The position numbers and the translations under genes were made by a program. The notes beneath the pieces were generated by a model. It made no database searches. It was not told where the DNA came from and saw only the letters and a program-made list of their open reading frames with translations. This document shows, one piece after another, positions 36,219-44,758 of a stretch of DNA of 64,000 nt. Source of the stretch: Chloroflexota bacterium. GTDB lineage: Bacteria; Chloroflexota; Anaerolineae; UBA4142. Numbering within the stretch: position 1 is the stretch's first letter; the number at the start of each line of letters is the position of its first letter. The DNA is taken from assembly GCA_016215025.1 (NCBI GenBank), contig JACRMI010000028.1, positions 18,708 through 82,707 of the forward strand. Reading direction: 5' to 3'.

Positions 36219-37265
36219 TTAGCGGTCAATCCAAATCGTCTTGAATGTTCCGCCCGGCGCTTTGGGCGGCGCACCGACTAGGCGGCGATATTCACGATAC
36301 TCGGCGATAGGCATCCAATTCGGAGAAGCCAGATCAACGGGGAGGACATTCGCTACGCCCGTCACCGCAAAGCCCAACAAGCCCGACATTGCCATGTAAA
36401 CGCCCAAATCACGACCGACTCCTGGGTTGCTGTATAAGAGAGCGGTTAGTTTCACCGGTACAAGTTTTTTCGTTATGGGATGTGCGGTCAGCGCGCGGAA
36501 CGGGAATTGCAGACGGTCAGCCAGCCAAGCATTCCAATCGCGCTGATACCACTCACGCAGATACCTCTGCTGCGCGACGGAGGTCGTCTTCCACGGTAGT
36601 GGTGTGACGACCAACGCTGGCAGATGCAGGTTCAAGAGGAGTTCGAATGCTTCCGCCTCCTTGATCTTGGGCATGACGCAATAGCCCATCGAGCAATACA
36701 AATTCTCGGCGGGCTTCCACGGAGCAATGTATCCAATGTGAATGTCACCGCGCAGATCGCGAAACGGTTGGACGCCGCCCATCCCAAGCGAGATGACTCT
36801 GAAAGGTTCGCCAATAACCACGCGCTGCTCGGTGTCCCATTCTTCGAGTAGCATCGAGTCACCCTGCACAGAGCCGATCCGAAAGGCGCCGACCCGCGCT
36901 TGCTTCCATTGGCGCAATTGCGCCTTGCCCGTCTCCGACAGACGCTCCCCAACAAACTCGAGATAGGCTTCCAGCGGGTCCCAGTCATCACCAGGGACGC
37001 CGTGCCAAAAGTATTCTTCGAGTGCCCAATGGCGAATATCCGGAATCTCATGGAGTGGACCGCGTTCGGCGTCGCGTTCCATGCGGTCGGCTTTGCTCTT
37101 GCCCGGTTCAAAGTCGGTGATGTAGGTGCAATACTGAAACTTGATCTGATCTGGCCGGGCAAGATCAGCATCCGTGCATTTGAGACGATGGATGTCGCCG
37201 CCGAAATAGGCACTGGCAAGCGTGTTCCAGCGCGCTGAGTTTCGTTGGAGTTTGTGTTTGCCCAT
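36219..37265 (-). CDS. conserved hypothetical protein, 348 residues
   Basis: Not recognised as a whole. The middle part (DWNAWLADRLQFPFRALTAH and KLVPVKLTALL) resembles the domain found in so-called calcium-binding small proteins that accompany SEC-C genes. The C-terminal third is an alpha/beta stretch ending VGAPPKAPGGTF. No signal peptide. The ATG lies 3 nt after the stop of the preceding small gene, and a weak site precedes it, so translation is probably coupled. It belongs to the minus-strand group 37-39 kb with a 117-residue protein and a TPR protein. Confidence 0.6.
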   Translation of the reverse strand: MGKHKLQRNSARWNTLASAYFGGDIHRLKCTDADLARPDQIKFQYCTYITDFEPGKSKADRMERDAERGPLHEIPDIRHWALEEYFWHGVPGDDWDPLEAYLEFVGERLSETGKAQLRQWKQARVGAFRIGSVQGDSMLLEEWDTEQRVVIGEPFRVISLGMGGVQPFRDLRGDIHIGYIAPWKPAENLYCSMGYCVMPKIKEAEAFELLLNLHLPALVVTPLPWKTTSVAQQRYLREWYQRDWNAWLADRLQFPFRALTAHPITKKLVPVKLTALLYSNPGVGRDLGVYMAMSGLLGFAVTGVANVLPVDLASPNWMPIAEYREYRRLVGAPPKAPGGTFKTIWIDR

Positions 37266-37268
37266 GGC

Positions 37269-37622
37269 CTATCGATGTTTCCGTCTTGGTTTCCCAAGTA
37301 TCAATCTGAAGGCAGACTCACCAAAGCTGTCGTATTCCTCGACAATGATATTACGCGGCTTCCCAACAAGTATCCAGTTCATCACTCCGCGAGATTTGTT
37401 TTCAAGCTTCGCCCGGTCAATAATCAGTCCGATGATTTCACGTGCCAGCATACGATCATCTAGCACATTGCCAATCCCTGTACTGCCAACCAGCGTAGAT
37501 ATTTCGAGTCCCTCTGGTGCGTATTCCAGTTCGATAGAATCTGCCCCACCTTCTGCCGCTTCTTCCAGAATCTGTTGTAACTTTTCACGCGCCGCATCTT
37601 TCCGACCATGGTTAGTTGTCAT
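37269..37622 (-). CDS. small conserved hypothetical protein, 117 residues
   Basis: The start at 37622 is set by GGGAGG eight bases upstream; the 60 codons of open frame before it overlap the preceding TPR gene. The first half (AREKLQQILEEAAEGGADSI then LEYAPEGLEI) recalls the opening of PilB/GspE-like domains, which is only a resemblance. The last residues are basic (GKPRRKHR). It lies between the TPR gene and the 348-residue gene in one tight operon. Function unknown. Confidence 0.6.
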   Translation of the reverse strand: MTTNHGRKDAAREKLQQILEEAAEGGADSIELEYAPEGLEISTLVGSTGIGNVLDDRMLAREIIGLIIDRAKLENKSRGVMNWILVGKPRNIIVEEYDSFGESAFRLILGKPRRKHR

Positions 37623-37678
37623 TAGCAATGCCTCCCATCTCTTAAAGCTGCTTGCCATTTGATCACATGAAAGATTAA

Positions 37679-38986
37679 CTAACGTCCCAGCCATGTCCAG
37701 ATGCCGGGCTTGTACGGTGGCACGTTCGATATGTCGCCTCCCACACTTCGCAACGCCCCTTCCATTTCCCGCACAATCTCGTCGTCGATGCAATCGGGCC
37801 ACTGGTGCAGTTGCCAGTATGCTTTCTGCAGCGCCAATCCGTACTGCTCGCGCGCCTCATTTTCCTGCCCACGCTTTTGGAGGAGTGTCCCCAGGCAATA
37901 GTGTCCCCAGTGATCGTCGTGGAACCGGCGAATCGCTTGGCGGTACAGTCCCTCAGCCTCATCCCCTCGTTCCAACCGCGTCAACAACTGTGCCTGGTTA
38001 AAGTACGCATCCGAGTCGTCGGGATCATGCTGGATCATGCGGCGATAGATCGCGATGGCTTGATCGTATTTGTGCTGACTTTCCAAAGTCAAGACCAAGT
38101 GGGAGTCGATGCTCTCGCCGCGTGGCCCAGTCAAGTCGGGAGCAACTGACTGTGCCAGACACAATCGCCGTTCCATCTCCTCCAGATCGTGCGGAGCGAG
38201 CAGGCCGAAGTAAAAGTTCACGATTGGGTTGAATGGCTCTTGCTCCAACATTGGGCGAAGTAGTTCCAGTGCGCGTGCCCATCCATTCCGTCCCCGTTGA
38301 TACAATGCGATCACCTGCTCCAGATGACGCGGGTTACTGGTTTGAAGATAGGCGCTGCGGCGGGCGCGCTCCAATGCTGGCACATAGCGAACGTTCCCAG
38401 GTCCGGATCCTCGTTGGTCAAGTTCATTGATGTAGCCTGGGATGAACTCCTTGAGCTTCGACGGCCAAGGTGCGAGCGCTCCGGTGAAGCGCCAGCCCTC
38501 CGGCAGCGGTAGGATATGTGCAGAGATGATGAATCCGACTTGCAGTTGGTGAGTAGCGCGTCGCTCAGTTACTTCATAGACCTGTTCACTGGACAAGTCA
38601 CGTATGGTCACGGACTGATCGCGTTGAACCTGATTCACTTGGAAAACACCAAACACCGACTGTTCCAATTTGCGATAGGCGGCAGCTTCCTCAGGGGTTA
38701 GGCGACCTTGGTAAGCACTGAGGAAAGTCTGGAGTGGAGTAAGACCGGTCTTGAGGGGTCGGCAATACATGAACCAATCAGCCCAAAAGACCATGCTGGG
38801 ATCGATCCCTTGAGTTAGTTGGGGAATGTTGGCTCCCCAGAACTGTCGCTTGGATTTCTCTGTTTCGACGTTGAATCGACCACTCTCGAGTGCAAAGGCA
38901 ATCAGAGACTGGTTATAATCTTTCGATAGCGGCGGCAGAGGTGCTTCGGTTGGACGGATCGGTCGGGTTCTTTTGCTCTTGGGCAT
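37679..38986 (-). CDS. TPR-repeat protein with unknown N-terminal domain
   Basis: A 435-residue cytoplasmic protein. The first 200 residues (ESGRFNVETEKSKRQFWG; MVFWADWFMYCRPLKTG) form a domain that I cannot name; it recurs in SEC-C-linked proteins of similar layout. From about 225 TPR-like helices follow, clear in SQHKYDQAIAIYRRMIQHD and SDAYFNQAQLLTRLERGDEA. AGGA lies about 10 nt before the ATG. It leads the small operon with the 117- and 348-residue proteins. Confidence 0.7.
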   Translation of the reverse strand: MPKSKRTRPIRPTEAPLPPLSKDYNQSLIAFALESGRFNVETEKSKRQFWGANIPQLTQGIDPSMVFWADWFMYCRPLKTGLTPLQTFLSAYQGRLTPEEAAAYRKLEQSVFGVFQVNQVQRDQSVTIRDLSSEQVYEVTERRATHQLQVGFIISAHILPLPEGWRFTGALAPWPSKLKEFIPGYINELDQRGSGPGNVRYVPALERARRSAYLQTSNPRHLEQVIALYQRGRNGWARALELLRPMLEQEPFNPIVNFYFGLLAPHDLEEMERRLCLAQSVAPDLTGPRGESIDSHLVLTLESQHKYDQAIAIYRRMIQHDPDDSDAYFNQAQLLTRLERGDEAEGLYRQAIRRFHDDHWGHYCLGTLLQKRGQENEAREQYGLALQKAYWQLHQWPDCIDDEIVREMEGALRSVGGDISNVPPYKPGIWTWLGR

Positions 38987-39478
38987 CAATTGATATTCCT
39001 AATCGGGTCATCGCTGCAGTTGGCTCCTGGCTCACCGATTTGTGCTGTTGCGTTGAGCGTGACCTGCATTTTGGGGGACAGTCTGAAGAGCGTGATGGTT
39101 GTGATTATATTCGTATTCGCGTGATCTGCCAATTGCCTGCGCTGCTCTTTTCCCATTCGTTCGAGCTGATGAGAAACGTAACTTCTCGCCAAACCTATTC
39201 CATGCGGAGACAAGAGCGAGAAGAAGCTCTTGTTGAACCAAATATTGGAGAGCTCGAGTATTCGGGCATGCGATCAGTGCAATCAATTTGCAGTCAGCGT
39301 ACAATTCCCTGGTGGGGCTAGCGAGGAACGTGGCAGTGAATGCGAAGGGACGAGTTGTCGCCCAACATCGCCGATCAAGCGGAAAAGCGCGGCGAGGACC
39401 GATGAGCAGTTTGTGTTGCGGGGTCGAAGGTGGTACTATCCAACTTTATCCTATCAACAGAGCTGGTCGAAAAATGCA

Positions 39479-39516
39479 GAAAACGACCGATGTTTTACCG
39501 AAAATCGGTCGTTTTC
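39479..39516. terminator. 13-bp hairpin with T-run
   Basis: GAAAACGACCGAT pairs exactly with ATCGGTCGTTTTC over a 12-nt loop. It lies just upstream of repeat copy 2, as the terminators at 51198 and 51266 do for copy 3. Confidence 0.6.
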
Positions 39517-39532
39517 ACTTGTGATGGTTCAG

Positions 39533-39688
39533 CGGGAGCGACGGGCGTGGGGCGTCCAGCGGTAATTTTTTCCTCGTGTTCCTGCTGATTCCCGCAACTA
39601 ATTCTCAGTGACATCAGCGCCGCATTACCACGCCCGCTGAACTACCCCAAATATACCACAGCCCCGAGCAAGTGGCAAATCGCTTCGT
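39533..39688 (+). repeat. dispersed repeat about 155 bp, copy 2
   Basis: High similarity to 51332-51487 over nearly the whole length, with long shared blocks such as GTTCCTGCTGATTCCCGC and GACATCAGCGCCGCATTACC. The 5' end (AGCGGGAGCGACGGGCGTGG) and the 3' part (CCACGCCCGCT) are complementary apart from a bulge, so the unit can fold on itself. Confidence 0.8.
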
Positions 39689-39731
39689 TCAAGAAAACAG
39701 TATAGCAAAACGAGATTGCATAAACATTGAC

Positions 39732-40790
39732 TTACGACTTGACCTTTCCAGGATTGCATTCGGCACAATGCAACACACCAAAGTGATTCACCTGCAATTC
39801 AAACGTCGGACGTTGGCAATTGGGACAAGCCAGTGCGTCCGTTTTTTCAGTGAACGGATCCCAGGTCAAGGTGAGCGATCCAGGGCGAATTACTGGCACG
39901 CTACGCGGTTTCGCGGCGACGTGCGTGCGAATGAACAAGCGTGGAATTTTGATATGCAACAAATTGACGAGTTTGATCTGCACGCGAATTTTTGCTTTGC
40001 GACCCAGGTCGTCAAGCCGCAGTTGCTCTTCGCGATTGAGTGCGTCTTGGCGCAAACGCAATGATTCTGTTTCATCCCCGCGCGCATTCGCTTTCTTGAT
40101 ACGCTCGTCGAGTTCCGCGCGCAAATCGGCATAGTATTTTTTCATCCGCGCGGTCTGCTCAGCCAAATGTGTTTGCGTTTGATGTTGCCGCGTATTGATT
40201 TCGGCGCGCACGGTACGCACAATCCCCTCGCGCGCGGCGACATACGCTTGATCGGGCGGCAATGCTTTCGCGTCGGCAAACGACCAGCGGCGCGTGTCGT
40301 TCAAGCGTTCGCCGTTCAACAACTCATTGAGGTAACGTACCGGGCGAACGTAGTAGCGATCAATCGCTAATGGAAACAACGCTTGTTCTTTCTCTTCACC
40401 CAAGTACGTGACCTCGAACCAAAAAACGGAATGCGTCACGTAGAGCGGACGAATGTTTTCGATTCGCAACGTGATCGCTTCGGGCAAAACCAGGTCGCGT
40501 GTGATGCGTTGCGCGAGCGCGTGCGGTTGCAAATGCGCGTCGTCGAGAAACGCCAAGCCGATTTGTCCGCGCTGTTGCGCGCGCGCCAACAACTCGTCGA
40601 GCAAGGCACTGCCGAACGTGAGCAGTTGTGCTGACGGGTGTTCGGGTAAGGCATCCGGATCGAACGCGATGCGTTGGGGCGTCGCCGCGTCAGGCATCAA
40701 CACGTCGTACACCTGCGGCTCGATCTCGTCTGCCAGCCCGCCGACGGCGTCCACATATTCGATTAGGAATTGTTCCAACGGATCAGGCAT
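39732..40790 (-). CDS. zinc-ribbon coiled-coil protein, partner of the SNF2-like helicase
   Basis: A 352-residue cytoplasmic protein not matching a family I can name. The middle (about 195-270) is rich in charged heptads (RMKKYYADLRAELDERIKK; DETESLRLRQDALNREEQ), a likely coiled coil. A C-terminal zinc ribbon has CPNC at about 322 and CAEC near 343. The N-terminal half carries an alpha/beta region. It starts 77 nt after the helicase stop on the same strand, so both are probably one unit. The start codon lacks a clear ribosome site. A role in guiding the helicase to a target is an inference. Confidence 0.65.
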   Translation of the reverse strand: MPDPLEQFLIEYVDAVGGLADEIEPQVYDVLMPDAATPQRIAFDPDALPEHPSAQLLTFGSALLDELLARAQQRGQIGLAFLDDAHLQPHALAQRITRDLVLPEAITLRIENIRPLYVTHSVFWFEVTYLGEEKEQALFPLAIDRYYVRPVRYLNELLNGERLNDTRRWSFADAKALPPDQAYVAAREGIVRTVRAEINTRQHQTQTHLAEQTARMKKYYADLRAELDERIKKANARGDETESLRLRQDALNREEQLRLDDLGRKAKIRVQIKLVNLLHIKIPRLFIRTHVAAKPRSVPVIRPGSLTLTWDPFTEKTDALACPNCQRPTFELQVNHFGVLHCAECNPGKVKS

Positions 40791-40866
40791 ATAGTCGTGT
40801 GGTCGAATAGTCTTGGGGTCAAATCGTCGTCGGACAATGCGACTATCCGACTACGAGATCACAAGA

Positions 40867-42948
40867 CTATTCAGGTGCAAACTTTTCGCCAAACAATTTT
40901 TCTTCCTGTGCGCGCTGACGTAGATAATTTTCTTTTGCCGCGAGCAATTGATCACCAAGACGGTCAAGCGCGGAATGAAAATCGGCATCGTCGCGCGACT
41001 GCGCCCACAGATCGGTAACGACCTCTTCAAATTCTTTTTCTTCGTCGAGGTTTCCCAGGATCATATCGATCTCGCCGATCACAAGTTCGAACATTGCGAT
41101 TTTTGCTTCGAGCAAATGTAACACGGCAGCTTCGAGCGTATCTGCCGCCGCAAGGTTGAACACGAACACATCGCGCGCTTGCCCGATGCGGCTCAAGCGT
41201 CCGACACGCTGTTCGATCTTCATCGGATTCCAGGGCAAATCGAAATTGCAAATGGCGTTGCAAAATTGCAGATTACGCCCTTCACTGCCCGCATCGGTGC
41301 TGAGTAAAATGCGCGCGTCTTTTTGAAAGTGGCGAATCGCCTCTTCTTTTTCCAAGCGCAACATGCCACCATGGAAGGCGACGACGCTTTCGCCCGCGTC
41401 GCGCAAACATTTCTGCAACCATTCCTGAGTCGCACGAAATTGGGTGAACACCACCATCTTGTCAGGAAAATCTTTGAGCAACGCAAGCAAGTGGTCGGCT
41501 TTGCTGTTGGTGGTCAGCGCACGCGCCGTATCCGCGAATTGTGCGAGCATCGCGCGTTCGGTTTCGGGCAAGCGTTCATCCATTGCGATTCGCTCAAGCG
41601 TCGGTGCGGCGGCTTGGCTCGCGCTGCCCAGTTCTTTTTGCAAGGTGATGAGCGACATCCGCGATAAGGCGCGTTTCGTGCGGGGCGGGGCGTCGCTCGA
41701 CGTGTTCAACTGTTGGCGCACGAATCGCGAAATGGCAACGTACAGTGCACGCTCGTTTTCATTCAGCGTGACCAGATGCGTCTTGGCAATGCGGCGCGTG
41801 AGTGCAATCCCCACGGTCGAGCGGCGATTGCGGACCATCACTTCGGCAAGCAGGCGATGCAATTCGTCCACATTGCGCGGCATCAGTTTGTCGCGGCGAT
41901 CCACAAATTGTTTTTGAAACGAACGCGCAGTGCTGAGCAACCCAGGTTGCAACAGCGTGACGAGGTTGAACAATTCTTCGAGATCGTTTTGCACGGGCGT
42001 CGCAGTAAGCAGGAGAATATATTGACGACGCAACTCGGATGCCATTTGCCACAAGAGCGTGGCGCGATTGCGAAAGTGATGCACTTCGTCGACGATCACC
42101 AAGTCCCAGTCTTGCTTGAGAATCGCGGTGCGGTGCGGCTCTCGCTTTGCCGTGTGGTACGACGCGATGATGCGATCGTGCGTTGCCCACGCTTGCGCGC
42201 CTTGCTCGCGAAAACCAGGGTCGTCGTGGACGATGAAATCCAGGTTGAACTTACGGCGCATCTCGCCCTGCCATTGTTCGACCAGCGACGGCGGCGTGAG
42301 GATCAACACGCGCCGCGCGAGTCCGCGCACGACGAGTTCTTCGAGAATGATGCCGGCTTCAATCGTCTTGCCTAAGCCAACTTCGTCGCACAAGAGCGCG
42401 CGTCCACGCAAACGACGAAGGACCGTGCGCGCTGTCCGCAATTGGTGTTCGAGCAATTCGACATCGCGCAGCCAGGGCAGACACAAGAGTTGATCGAACC
42501 CGGCGACCATCGCGAGGCGCGTCGCTTGCAACGCCAAGCGAAAATCGCGCCATCGCGCAAGCGCGCCGCGATTTTCCAAGAGCGCGGCATCGTCCGCGCT
42601 AAACGCGATCGCCTCGTTTGATGTAACTGGAATTTGAATGGGCGTCGGCGGTTCGACGCGAAGATAAAAACGCGCGGGAGATGTGCTGACACATTCGAGG
42701 AAGATCGAACTGGGATGTTTCGCGAGCGGGCGGAGATGTTTGACGCTCTTGAACGCGCCTTGTGCGGCATTGAACTTGAGCGCGGCTGACTCATCATTAT
42801 CGACGACGAGAATCTCCGCTTGACTGAGCGTGCCCGCGAGGACAGGATCGAGCGGCAACAATCCTTGACGCAACGTGTTTGCATCGACATTCATTTCGAT
42901 GCGATCGCCAATTTCAAACCCAGGTTCGGTGATCGAAGCAATACTCAC
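40867..42948 (-). CDS. RapA/SNF2-like superfamily 2 helicase, leaderless GTG start
   Basis: ATP-driven translocase of 693 residues. Motifs in order: LLCDEVGLGKTIEAG (Walker A type), IVDEVHHFRN (motif II, DEVH), LLTATPVQND (III), MVVFTQFRATQEW (IV), STDAGSEGRNLQF (V) and IEQRVGRLSRIGQ (VI). This layout is that of RapA/HepA-type SNF2 ATPases. The start is set to GTG at 42948: a promoter TTGGCA-17-TATAAT ends 7 nt before it, and residues MSIASITEPGFEIGDR follow. The frame stays open for 119 codons upstream, but that stretch contains the promoter and a fold-back repeat. Remodelling of RNA polymerase or removal of bound proteins from DNA is likely; defence is possible. Confidence 0.85.
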   Translation of the reverse strand: MSIASITEPGFEIGDRIEMNVDANTLRQGLLPLDPVLAGTLSQAEILVVDNDESAALKFNAAQGAFKSVKHLRPLAKHPSSIFLECVSTSPARFYLRVEPPTPIQIPVTSNEAIAFSADDAALLENRGALARWRDFRLALQATRLAMVAGFDQLLCLPWLRDVELLEHQLRTARTVLRRLRGRALLCDEVGLGKTIEAGIILEELVVRGLARRVLILTPPSLVEQWQGEMRRKFNLDFIVHDDPGFREQGAQAWATHDRIIASYHTAKREPHRTAILKQDWDLVIVDEVHHFRNRATLLWQMASELRRQYILLLTATPVQNDLEELFNLVTLLQPGLLSTARSFQKQFVDRRDKLMPRNVDELHRLLAEVMVRNRRSTVGIALTRRIAKTHLVTLNENERALYVAISRFVRQQLNTSSDAPPRTKRALSRMSLITLQKELGSASQAAAPTLERIAMDERLPETERAMLAQFADTARALTTNSKADHLLALLKDFPDKMVVFTQFRATQEWLQKCLRDAGESVVAFHGGMLRLEKEEAIRHFQKDARILLSTDAGSEGRNLQFCNAICNFDLPWNPMKIEQRVGRLSRIGQARDVFVFNLAAADTLEAAVLHLLEAKIAMFELVIGEIDMILGNLDEEKEFEEVVTDLWAQSRDDADFHSALDRLGDQLLAAKENYLRQRAQEEKLFGEKFAPE

Positions 42949-42955
42949 AGAGGAA

Positions 42956-42984
42956 ATTATAGCGGTATTCGAGTATTCTGCCAA
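42956..42984 (-). promoter_or_regulatory. sigma-70 type promoter of a leaderless helicase gene
   Basis: TTGGCA (42979-42984), 17-nt spacer, TATAAT (42956-42961), 7 nt to GTG. Identical geometry to the MFS promoter at 23690. Confidence 0.7.
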
Positions 42985-43203
42985 TTCGCAGAACGCGAGT
43001 TGATGATATTGGCTGAGCGCAGTTAGTCGATGATGCAACCCTTGCCCAGTTAAAAAATGGCCGTGCCTGGTGGCATGCGTCTCGCCGACTTGATAGGTGA
43101 TCACGTCACGTTGGATGAATTGCCAGCCCATCAACTGATGTTTCCGTTTGGGTAATGAGCGGTTCCCAAATAACATTTGGGAGGGGCACGACTTTCTGCC
43201 ATG

Positions 43204-43288
43204 GTCGGAGAAACCCGTTTTCTGCGCTTTTTCAACGCGTTTCCCGCCGAATTTGCAAGAAAACGGGTTTCTGAGACGCCTCTCCGAC
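43204..43288. repeat. fold-back repeat
   Basis: AGAAACCCGTTTTCT (43209-43223) pairs exactly with AGAAAACGGGTTTCT (43258-43272), and the outer GTCGGAG/CTCCGAC also match. The arm is a variant of that in the hairpin at 2342. It looks like a small non-coding mobile palindrome. Confidence 0.6.
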
Positions 43289-43321
43289 AAGCTGCTAGAA
43301 GGCATGAGTTAATGATAAGGC

Positions 43322-43684
43322 TCAGCTCCAATTCCACGCATACCAGATCGTGACCCCATTGAACCCCATGCTGACCGCCAGCAGGAATTTGTCATATAAG
43401 GATGCGTAGGTGGGCAGTCCAACCAAGTTGAAGAGGAAAAAGAAGGCGGCCACGATGACATTCACCCAGCGACTCACAGACTGGGGCAATACCAGGGCCA
43501 GGAAAACCATCAGGATGGGCGTCAACATCAGAACCGCGATTCCCAGCCAAACGAACTGGTTGAGATTCATGTTGGCCATAGGTTTTCTTGCCAAGTCGCC
43601 GCTGCAGATGCGCAAGACATCGCCATAAAGATAAATCAGCGTGACGACCACCCAGGTTGCGGAAAGAATAATTTTCGTATCCAT
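43322..43684 (-). CDS. four-helix membrane protein (DUF6326-like), paralogue 1
   Basis: A 120-residue inner-membrane protein with four hydrophobic segments (SATWVVVTLIYLYGDVL; FVWLGIAVLMLTPILMVFLA; WVNVIVAAFFFLFNLVG; LLAVSMGFNGVTIWYAW). The conserved turn LPQSVSRWVN and end YAWNW are shared with the paralogue at 44759 (LKSSVSRWAN, YAWKW). CAGGAG precedes the ATG. It starts 7 nt after the oxidoreductase stop, so they are co-expressed. Function unknown; the DUF name is from memory. Confidence 0.75.
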   Translation of the reverse strand: MDTKIILSATWVVVTLIYLYGDVLRICSGDLARKPMANMNLNQFVWLGIAVLMLTPILMVFLALVLPQSVSRWVNVIVAAFFFLFNLVGLPTYASLYDKFLLAVSMGFNGVTIWYAWNWS

Positions 43685-43691
43685 GTTTTGA

Positions 43692-44675
43692 TTACTCCTG
43701 CGCCGCGATTGTAATGACCACTTTGCCTCGGGCGTGTCCTTTTTCAAAATACCGAAAAGCTTCAGCGGTTTTACTTAACGGGTAGCATTCATCAATAACC
43801 GGCCTGATCTTTCCGTCTTCCAAAAGGTCTCTCATGAAAAGCAAATCTTTTTGATTTGCTTTTTTCATTACGCTTGTCATCTTCCTGCCATCGCTTTTTG
43901 ACATTAAGGGTCCCAGGAACAGTGACTGGAACGTTTGCGCTGGCAAGCCTCCCGTGAAGACGTAAATGCCCTGGGGAGTTAAAGCACGCTTATACGCGGA
44001 AAGCGGTTGATATCCATTCACGGCAAGGATGAGATCATACTGCCGTCCATTTTGGGTGAAATCCTCTTTGGTGTAGTCAATGACGTGGTCTGCGCCGATC
44101 GAGCGCACCATCTCCAAATTTCGCGTGCTGCACACGGCAGTCACTTCCGCTCCAAACGCCTTGGCAATCTGTACCGCAAACGTCCCCACACCGCCGGACG
44201 CCCCGTTGATCAGAACTTTTAGCCCGGGCTGGATATGCCCTTGATCGCGCAAGCCTTGCAGGGCAGTGACGGCTGCCACGGGTACAGCCGCAGCTTGCTC
44301 AAATGAAACATTGGACGGCTTTAGCGCCAAAGCGCTTTCAGGGACAGAAACATATTCGGCAAAACTGCCACTGCCAAGCCCAAAAATATCTCCAAACACC
44401 GCATCCCCTGGCCGAAACTGCTTGACGTTTCTGCCAACTGCTTCCACGCACCCCGCAATGTCAGCGCCGAGGATGGTGTTTTTAGGTTTGAACAACCCAG
44501 CGCCTATCAGACGCATTGGGAAGGGGTCAGCAGTCAGGAAATGCCAGTCGCTCGCATTGATGGATGCGGCATAGACTTTTACCAGCACTTGATTTTCATT
44601 GAGGGCAGACTTTTTCACTTCTTCGAGATGAAGAACATCTGGCGGTCCATATTTTGTGTATACAATCGCTTTCAT
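43692..44675 (-). CDS. NAD(P)H-dependent quinone-oxidoreductase-like enzyme (zinc-free MDR)
   Basis: Medium-chain reductase of 327 residues. The N-terminal GroES-like part has MKAIVYTKYGPPDVL and ASINASDW; the cofactor domain has INGASGGVGTFAVQIAKA, the AxxGxxG nucleotide loop. The structural and catalytic zinc Cys patterns of alcohol dehydrogenases are absent, which fits the quinone reductase/zeta-crystallin or NAD(P)-dependent alcohol dehydrogenase-like group. AAGGAG precedes the ATG at 44675. It sits between two paralogous membrane proteins on the same strand. Reduction of quinones or enones is likely. Confidence 0.88.
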   Translation of the reverse strand: MKAIVYTKYGPPDVLHLEEVKKSALNENQVLVKVYAASINASDWHFLTADPFPMRLIGAGLFKPKNTILGADIAGCVEAVGRNVKQFRPGDAVFGDIFGLGSGSFAEYVSVPESALALKPSNVSFEQAAAVPVAAVTALQGLRDQGHIQPGLKVLINGASGGVGTFAVQIAKAFGAEVTAVCSTRNLEMVRSIGADHVIDYTKEDFTQNGRQYDLILAVNGYQPLSAYKRALTPQGIYVFTGGLPAQTFQSLFLGPLMSKSDGRKMTSVMKKANQKDLLFMRDLLEDGKIRPVIDECYPLSKTAEAFRYFEKGHARGKVVITIAAQE

Positions 44676-44691
44676 TTTTGTCTCCTTGAGT

Positions 44692-44737
44692 AACACAATA
44701 CCTTCGCCAATCCATTCCTGAGCGAAGGTATTGTGTT
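44692..44737 (-). repeat. 16-bp hairpin between operon genes
   Basis: AACACAATACCTTCGC pairs exactly with GCGAAGGTATTGTGTT over 14 nt. It lies between the membrane-protein gene at 44759 and the oxidoreductase. Without a T-run on the exit side, partial termination or mRNA protection are both possible. Confidence 0.6.
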
Positions 44738-44758
44738 CATAAGACTTTATTTTCAGGG

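Larger units (their letters stand above)
38987..39731. other. intergenic region with terminator and dispersed repeat
   Basis: About 745 bases between two minus-strand genes. The left half holds only unconvincing frames. The right half holds a terminator-like hairpin (39479-39516) and a repeat copy (39533-39688). It may be the scar of a serine-recombinase element. Confidence 0.55.
42949..43321. other. spacer between helicase and small membrane-protein gene
   Basis: Holds the helicase promoter and the fold-back repeat 43204-43288. The open frame through it is an extension of the helicase frame, not a separate gene as far as can be seen. Confidence 0.5.

Noticed and set aside
38890..39321. Plus-strand 143-codon frame overlapping the start of the TPR gene
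   Set aside because: Overlaps a well-supported gene, has no family marks and no ribosome site.
42949..43305. 119-codon extension of the helicase frame
   Set aside because: Contains a consensus promoter and a fold-back palindrome, so it is unlikely to be coding, though a longer form cannot be fully excluded.
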